The position numbers were made by a program, and so were the translations under genes. The notes under the pieces are model-generated. The model had not been told where the DNA came from. It did no database searches and saw nothing but the letters and a program-made list of their open reading frames with translations. Shown piece by piece: positions 50,356-54,166 of a DNA stretch of 54,166 nt; position 1 is the stretch's first letter, and each line of letters opens with the position of its first letter. The DNA is from Chitinophagaceae bacterium (GTDB lineage: Bacteria > Bacteroidota > Bacteroidia > Chitinophagales > Chitinophagaceae). The stretch spans positions 1 through 54,166 of the forward strand of contig JAACZQ010000038.1 in NCBI GenBank assembly GCA_009996675.1. The letters run 5' to 3'.

Positions 50356-52395
50356 ATGAAGCGTTGGTTTATGTTGTTAACCCTGATTCCGCAGGTTTTG
50401 CTGCTGCATGCGCAGCAGGATAGTGTGCAATTGGGGGAAGTGGTGGTGACTGCTTTTCAGCAGCGGACCCAATGGAAAGCTGCCCCGGTAGCACTGGCAC
50501 TGATCCGGCAGTCAGATTTTGCCAGGTCGGCTACCCCCACTTTACTCACTGCCATGAATGCCCTGCCGGGGATACGCATGGAAGAAAGATCACCGGGTTC
50601 TTACCGGCTTTCCATCCGTGGCAGTTTACTCCGCTCACCTTTTGGGGTACGTAATATTAAAGTTTACTGGAATCAATTACCCCTGACCGATGGGGGCGGG
50701 AATACTTATCTCAACCTGCTGGATCTGAGCCAGCTTTCTGCTGCCGAAATACTCAAGGGACCCGCTGCCTCCAGTTATGGTGCTGGAACCGGGGGTGCCG
50801 TATTGCTACACAGTGATATGGATTTTACACAGGTTGGTGGGCACGGCGGTAGTATAGCGACTGCCGGTGGATCCTATGGTCTGTTTCAACTCAACAGCCA
50901 CTGGCAATATACCGACAGCAATCTTAGTTCCTCCCTGCGGCAATCGCATCTGCAGTCGGATGGTTACCGGCAGCAATCGGCTATGCGCAGGGATGGGTTG
51001 ATGTGGCAGGGTGCCGTGCGTACCCGGGTTCAATCCTGGCAATGGCTGGCTTTTTATACCGATCTGTTTTACCAGACACCGGGTGGTATTACGCTGGCAC
51101 AAATGCAGTCCAATCCGCGGCTGGCCCGACAGGCGGCGGGCGCTTTACCTGGTGCTGTACAACAGCAAACCGCTGTATACAACCGAACTGCGTATGCCGG
51201 TATCCAGCACCAGTTGGAATTGGGTAAGCGTGATCAGTTGCAGTCATTCGCCATGTATAGTCACACCGATTTCCGCAATCCTTTTATCACCAACTATGAG
51301 CGGCGTAATGAAAAGAATATGGGATTGGGTTTGCAATGGCGGCACCAGTTTCCGGTGCATGAAGGAAGCCTGGTATTAATCACTGGTGGTGAATGGCTGC
51401 AGAATCCGGCTGATATAAACAATTATGGCAACCGGGGCGGAAAGCAGGATACTTTGCAATATGCCGATGCAATCAGGGCTACGCAATGGTTTGGATATAC
51501 CCAGCTGCAATATGCCCGGGCGGGTAAGTGGCAACTCTCGGTTGGTGCCAGTTATAATAACCAGTATTATCGTTACCAGCGCACGAGTACGCCGCTGGTG
51601 CCATTGGTTGATAAACATATTGATCCCCTGGTTACGCCACGCCTGGCCCTTTCTGTGGCCGTGCATCGCCATGCGAATATCTATGCGGTGATGGCCAAAG
51701 GATTTTCTGCGCCAACCGTGGCCGAGCTGCGGCCCTCCGACGGAAATTTTTACGGACAGCTGAATGCAGAATCCGGTTGGAATATGGAATTGGGTATCCG
51801 GGGCAGTTGGCTGCAGCAACGTTTGTGGTTTGATGCCTCGGTTTATTCCTTTCAGCTGAACAATGCCATCGTGCGCCGGAATACGGCATCGGGGGTGGAA
51901 TATTTTGTGAATGCCGGCAGTACCCGCCAGCCCGGTGCTGAACTGTTGCTGCGCTACCAGCAAACCCTCACAGCTTCATCCCGCATCAGCGAGTGGCTGG
52001 TACAGGCGGGGTATAGTTATCAGCCTTATCGCTTTGGTCAATACATCAGCGGTGGTATGGATTATTCCGGCAACCGATTAACGGGTGTGCCCCGTCATGT
52101 TGGCAACCTGCTGGTCATGGTGAACAGCCGTGGAGGGTATTACCTGTCGGTCAATGCCAACCTGGTGGGCGCATTGTCGTTGAATGATTCGGGGGATACT
52201 TATACAACTGCTTACCAGTTGGTGCAGCTGAAACTGGGTTACCGTACAAAAGTGCTGCACTTGTTTTGTGCGGTGGATAACCTGTTGAACCAGGTATACA
52301 GTTTGGGGAATGATATAAATGCGGCGGGCCGCCGATATTACAATCCGGCTGCGGCACGCAATATACTGGCGGGGTTGCAAATTGCATTTCATTGA
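50356..52395 (+). CDS. TonB-dependent receptor (short, FecA/CirA-like)
   Basis: 679 residues with a signal peptide (MKRWFMLLTLIPQVLLLHAQ) and a plug domain: LGEVVVTAFQQRTQWKAAPVALALI, TPTLLTAMNALPGIRMEERSPGSYRLSIRGS and LSAAEILKGPAASSYGAGTGGAVLL. The barrel ends in ARNILAGLQIAFH. It has no CarboxypepD_reg extension, so it resembles metal, haem or vitamin receptors more than SusC. Its operon partner is the fucosidase, which leaves the ligand open: a glycan or a chelate carried with it. Its stop lies 34 bases before the response-regulator start. Confidence 0.93.
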   Translation: MKRWFMLLTLIPQVLLLHAQQDSVQLGEVVVTAFQQRTQWKAAPVALALIRQSDFARSATPTLLTAMNALPGIRMEERSPGSYRLSIRGSLLRSPFGVRNIKVYWNQLPLTDGGGNTYLNLLDLSQLSAAEILKGPAASSYGAGTGGAVLLHSDMDFTQVGGHGGSIATAGGSYGLFQLNSHWQYTDSNLSSSLRQSHLQSDGYRQQSAMRRDGLMWQGAVRTRVQSWQWLAFYTDLFYQTPGGITLAQMQSNPRLARQAAGALPGAVQQQTAVYNRTAYAGIQHQLELGKRDQLQSFAMYSHTDFRNPFITNYERRNEKNMGLGLQWRHQFPVHEGSLVLITGGEWLQNPADINNYGNRGGKQDTLQYADAIRATQWFGYTQLQYARAGKWQLSVGASYNNQYYRYQRTSTPLVPLVDKHIDPLVTPRLALSVAVHRHANIYAVMAKGFSAPTVAELRPSDGNFYGQLNAESGWNMELGIRGSWLQQRLWFDASVYSFQLNNAIVRRNTASGVEYFVNAGSTRQPGAELLLRYQQTLTASSRISEWLVQAGYSYQPYRFGQYISGGMDYSGNRLTGVPRHVGNLLVMVNSRGGYYLSVNANLVGALSLNDSGDTYTTAYQLVQLKLGYRTKVLHLFCAVDNLLNQVYSLGNDINAAGRRYYNPAAARNILAGLQIAFH

Positions 52396-52429
52396 GGGGC
52401 TAATGCCTATCTTAGCAAAAAGAAATACT

Positions 52430-53590
52430 ATGTCGAATATCCTGATCATTGACGACGAAAGAGCCATCCGGAGTGTGTTGAAAGATATCCTCAGCAATGA
52501 GGGTTTTAAGGTAGAAGAGGCGGCCGATGGGGAAGAAGGTTTCCGCAAATTCAGTGCCGGTGGTTTTGATCTGGTATTGTGCGATATTAAAATGCCCAAG
52601 ATGGATGGTATGGAATTCCTGCAGAAAGCCATGGAAGTCCATCCGGAAACACCGGTGATTATGATCAGTGGTCACGGTAATATAGAAACTGCTGTGGATG
52701 CGGTGAAGAAAGGTGCTTTTGATTATATCTCCAAGCCTCCCGATCTGAACCGTTTGCTGATTACCATCCGCAATGCGATGGATAAAAATACCCTGGTGAA
52801 AGAAACGCGGGTATTGAAACGGAAAGTATCACGCGTGCAGGATATCATTGGTGAAAGTGAAGCCATTCTGCGCATCCGTGAAACGATTGATAAAGTAGCA
52901 CCCACCGATGCACGGGTATTGGTAACCGGAGAGAACGGCAGTGGTAAGGAACTGGTGGCCCGCTGGCTGCATGAAAAAAGCAATCGTTCGCAGGGCCCCA
53001 TTGTAGAAGTGAATTGTGCTGCTATTCCCGGGGAACTGATTGAGAGTGAATTATTCGGTCACGAAAAAGGATCATTTACTTCGGCGATCAAACAACGCAT
53101 TGGCAAATTTGAACAGGCCAGTGGCGGTACTTTATTCCTCGATGAAATTGGCGATATGAGCCTCAGTGCACAGGCCAAAGTATTGCGTGCCCTCCAGGAA
53201 GGAAAGATCACTAGGGTGGGTGGCGATAAAGAAATTTCGGTGGATGTGCGGGTAGTGGCTGCCACCAATAAAGACCTGCTGAAAGAAGTAGAAGAAAAGA
53301 ATTTCCGGCTGGATCTCTATCATCGCCTGGGAGTGATACTCATACATGTTCCCTCACTCAATGAACGCAAATCCGATATACCCTTGCTGGTGAATAAATT
53401 CCTGGGTGATATTGCGGAGGAATACGGACAGGCGCGTAAGGAGATAGACAAGAAAGCGCTGGATGCGCTGATGCAGCATAACTGGACCGGTAATATCCGC
53501 GAGTTGCGCAATGTGGTGGAGCGACTGGTGATTTTATCGGGTAAGGAAATTATGGCTTCGGATGTACAATCCTATGTACTGCCTAAATAA
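52430..53590 (+). CDS. NtrC-like response regulator lacking a DNA-binding domain
   Basis: 386 residues from ATG 52430; the frame is open upstream to 52319 but that part overlaps the receptor gene. The receiver has the acidic pair DDE, Asp52 in LVLCDIKMPKMDG and Lys in ISKPPDLNRLL. The AAA+ domain has Walker A GENGSGKE, Walker B GGTLFLDEIGDMS, and an arginine-finger region FRLDLYHRLGVILIHVP. The sigma-54 contact loop, GAFTGA in classical activators, reads GSFTSA. The protein ends at VQSYVLPK, directly after the AAA+ lid, so the Fis-type helix-turn-helix is absent. I recall this same form across Bacteroidota. It may act without binding DNA or on something other than sigma-54. Confidence 0.93.
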   Translation: MSNILIIDDERAIRSVLKDILSNEGFKVEEAADGEEGFRKFSAGGFDLVLCDIKMPKMDGMEFLQKAMEVHPETPVIMISGHGNIETAVDAVKKGAFDYISKPPDLNRLLITIRNAMDKNTLVKETRVLKRKVSRVQDIIGESEAILRIRETIDKVAPTDARVLVTGENGSGKELVARWLHEKSNRSQGPIVEVNCAAIPGELIESELFGHEKGSFTSAIKQRIGKFEQASGGTLFLDEIGDMSLSAQAKVLRALQEGKITRVGGDKEISVDVRVVAATNKDLLKEVEEKNFRLDLYHRLGVILIHVPSLNERKSDIPLLVNKFLGDIAEEYGQARKEIDKKALDALMQHNWTGNIRELRNVVERLVILSGKEIMASDVQSYVLPK

Positions 53591-54166
53591 GAATATTCCC
53601 TTTGGCAAACTGAATCAGTTCACCCTGTGTGCGGATCAGGGATAATTGTTGGTGGTGCAGCTGTACGGCGCCGGTTAATGGTCCGGCCATAATGATTTGC
53701 TGTTCGGGAAACCGCTGGAGCAGTGCTTCCACAACCTGGTTAATATCCATATCAAACAAATGGGTGATACCGTAAAAAAGTAAACGGGCTGGTGATTTGT
53801 GTTTGACATAAAATGCCAGATCGTTCAGCGGGACATTAACCCCCAGGTATACGGTATTGCGACCAGCCTGTCTGAAAAAATACTGTACCATCAATAAGGG
53901 CAGTTCATGCCATTCGCCCTCGGGTGTAAAGAGTACGGTGGTATGCTGGAGGTTGGGATCGGGCTGTGGGAGTGGTAATGCATCAATGGCGGCAATGATT
54001 TTGCGGCGGATGATATTGCTGGCAAAATGCTCCTGCGCCGGGATGGCATGATCGGTTAACCAGAGTAATCCAATTTTTTCGAGGAAAGGATATACCACAT
54101 CCAGGATGGTGGATTCAAAACCCAGCAGGTGTAGTGATTTGGCAAAGACCGCTTCAAAAGCCTCTT
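53583..54166 (-). CDS. B12-binding MerR/CarH-type regulator (5' end outside window)
   Basis: C-terminal 194 residues of a longer protein: the frame remains open to the right edge, reading EAFEAVFAKSLHLLGFESTI before the first internal Met at 54098. A helical B12-binding-2-like part (FLEKIGLLWLTDHAIPAQEHFASNIIRRKIIAAIDAL) precedes a Rossmann-like cobalamin-binding domain (TTVLFTPEGEWHELPLLMVQYFFRQAGRNTVYLGVNVP). The ExH in EGEWHE fits the CarH-type cobalamin ligand motif. CarH/LitR proteins use adenosylcobalamin as a light sensor to repress carotenoid genes; that role is inferred. The DNA-binding N-terminus must lie beyond 54166. Its 3' end overlaps the convergent regulator gene by 8 bases. 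Confidence 0.85.
   Translation of the reverse strand, partial: EAFEAVFAKSLHLLGFESTILDVVYPFLEKIGLLWLTDHAIPAQEHFASNIIRRKIIAAIDALPLPQPDPNLQHTTVLFTPEGEWHELPLLMVQYFFRQAGRNTVYLGVNVPLNDLAFYVKHKSPARLLFYGITHLFDMDINQVVEALLQRFPEQQIIMAGPLTGAVQLHHQQLSLIRTQGELIQFAKGNILI

Overview
The window looks like a chromosomal segment of a Bacteroidota bacterium, most likely family Chitinophagaceae (inference). The evidence is a PorW/SprE-type T9SS lipoprotein, two TonB-dependent receptors, DUF4270, DUF5686 and GSCFA proteins, LytTR/LytS signalling, an HTH-less NtrC-like regulator, and start regions that carry the Bacteroidota -7 promoter motif TAnnTTTG rather than Shine-Dalgarno sequences. Base composition is roughly balanced, except for a visibly A+T-richer stretch at about 36.5-39.1 kb. 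I see no rRNA, tRNA, CRISPR array, IS element or prophage.

Layout. 1-6.8 kb: a PBP1A-type peptidoglycan synthase cut by the left edge, PorW/SprE, then a plus-strand run of a short membrane protein resembling an M23 peptidase without its catalytic domain, two ATP-synthase-accessory-like membrane proteins and a SprT-like metalloprotein. 6.9-12.6 kb: sucC, a YceI protein, an unknown lipoprotein, DinB and S8 peptidase genes, and a cupin. 12.8-17.2 kb: an ALDH7-type dehydrogenase and an operon of a secreted DOMON/CBM9-like protein, LytS-type kinase and LytTR regulator. 17.3-24.0 kb: a minus-strand block holding all of panB, panC and panD, interleaved with ppk1-ppx and a flippase-like protein/rfaE2 pair. 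24.1-28.4 kb: a GT5-like N-domain protein, a DUF4270 lipoprotein, metK and a membrane protein.

28.5-36.5 kb: an rlmB/HMG-CoA-lyase/GSCFA operon, miaE, a BioF-like enzyme, a penicillin-acylase-family hydrolase, a small membrane protein and an FMN reductase. 36.5-40.1 kb: an A+T-rich accessory stretch (methyltransferase, VOC protein, Crp/Fnr regulator) followed by about 1 kb of repeat-rich noncoding DNA. 40.1-54.2 kb: a DUF5686 outer-membrane protein, trhO, purC, a large TonB receptor, pdhB, an alpha-L-fucosidase/TonB-receptor pair, an NtrC-like response regulator lacking a DNA-binding domain, and a partial B12-binding MerR/CarH-type regulator at the right edge.

The most notable content is noncoding. 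Four dispersed copies of a hairpin built on AGCCACAGATGCACAGAT and its reverse complement have unrelated loops and compensating changes at the stem base. A second family consists of 7-bp-period tandem arrays in two intergenic regions. A third is a pair of REP-like hairpins sharing ACATCC...GGACAAG ends. Several genes (rlmB, cupin, purC, panD, miaE) have the -7 motif so close to the ATG that their transcripts may be leaderless or nearly so. No database search was possible, so family names come from recognised motifs and remembered family architecture.
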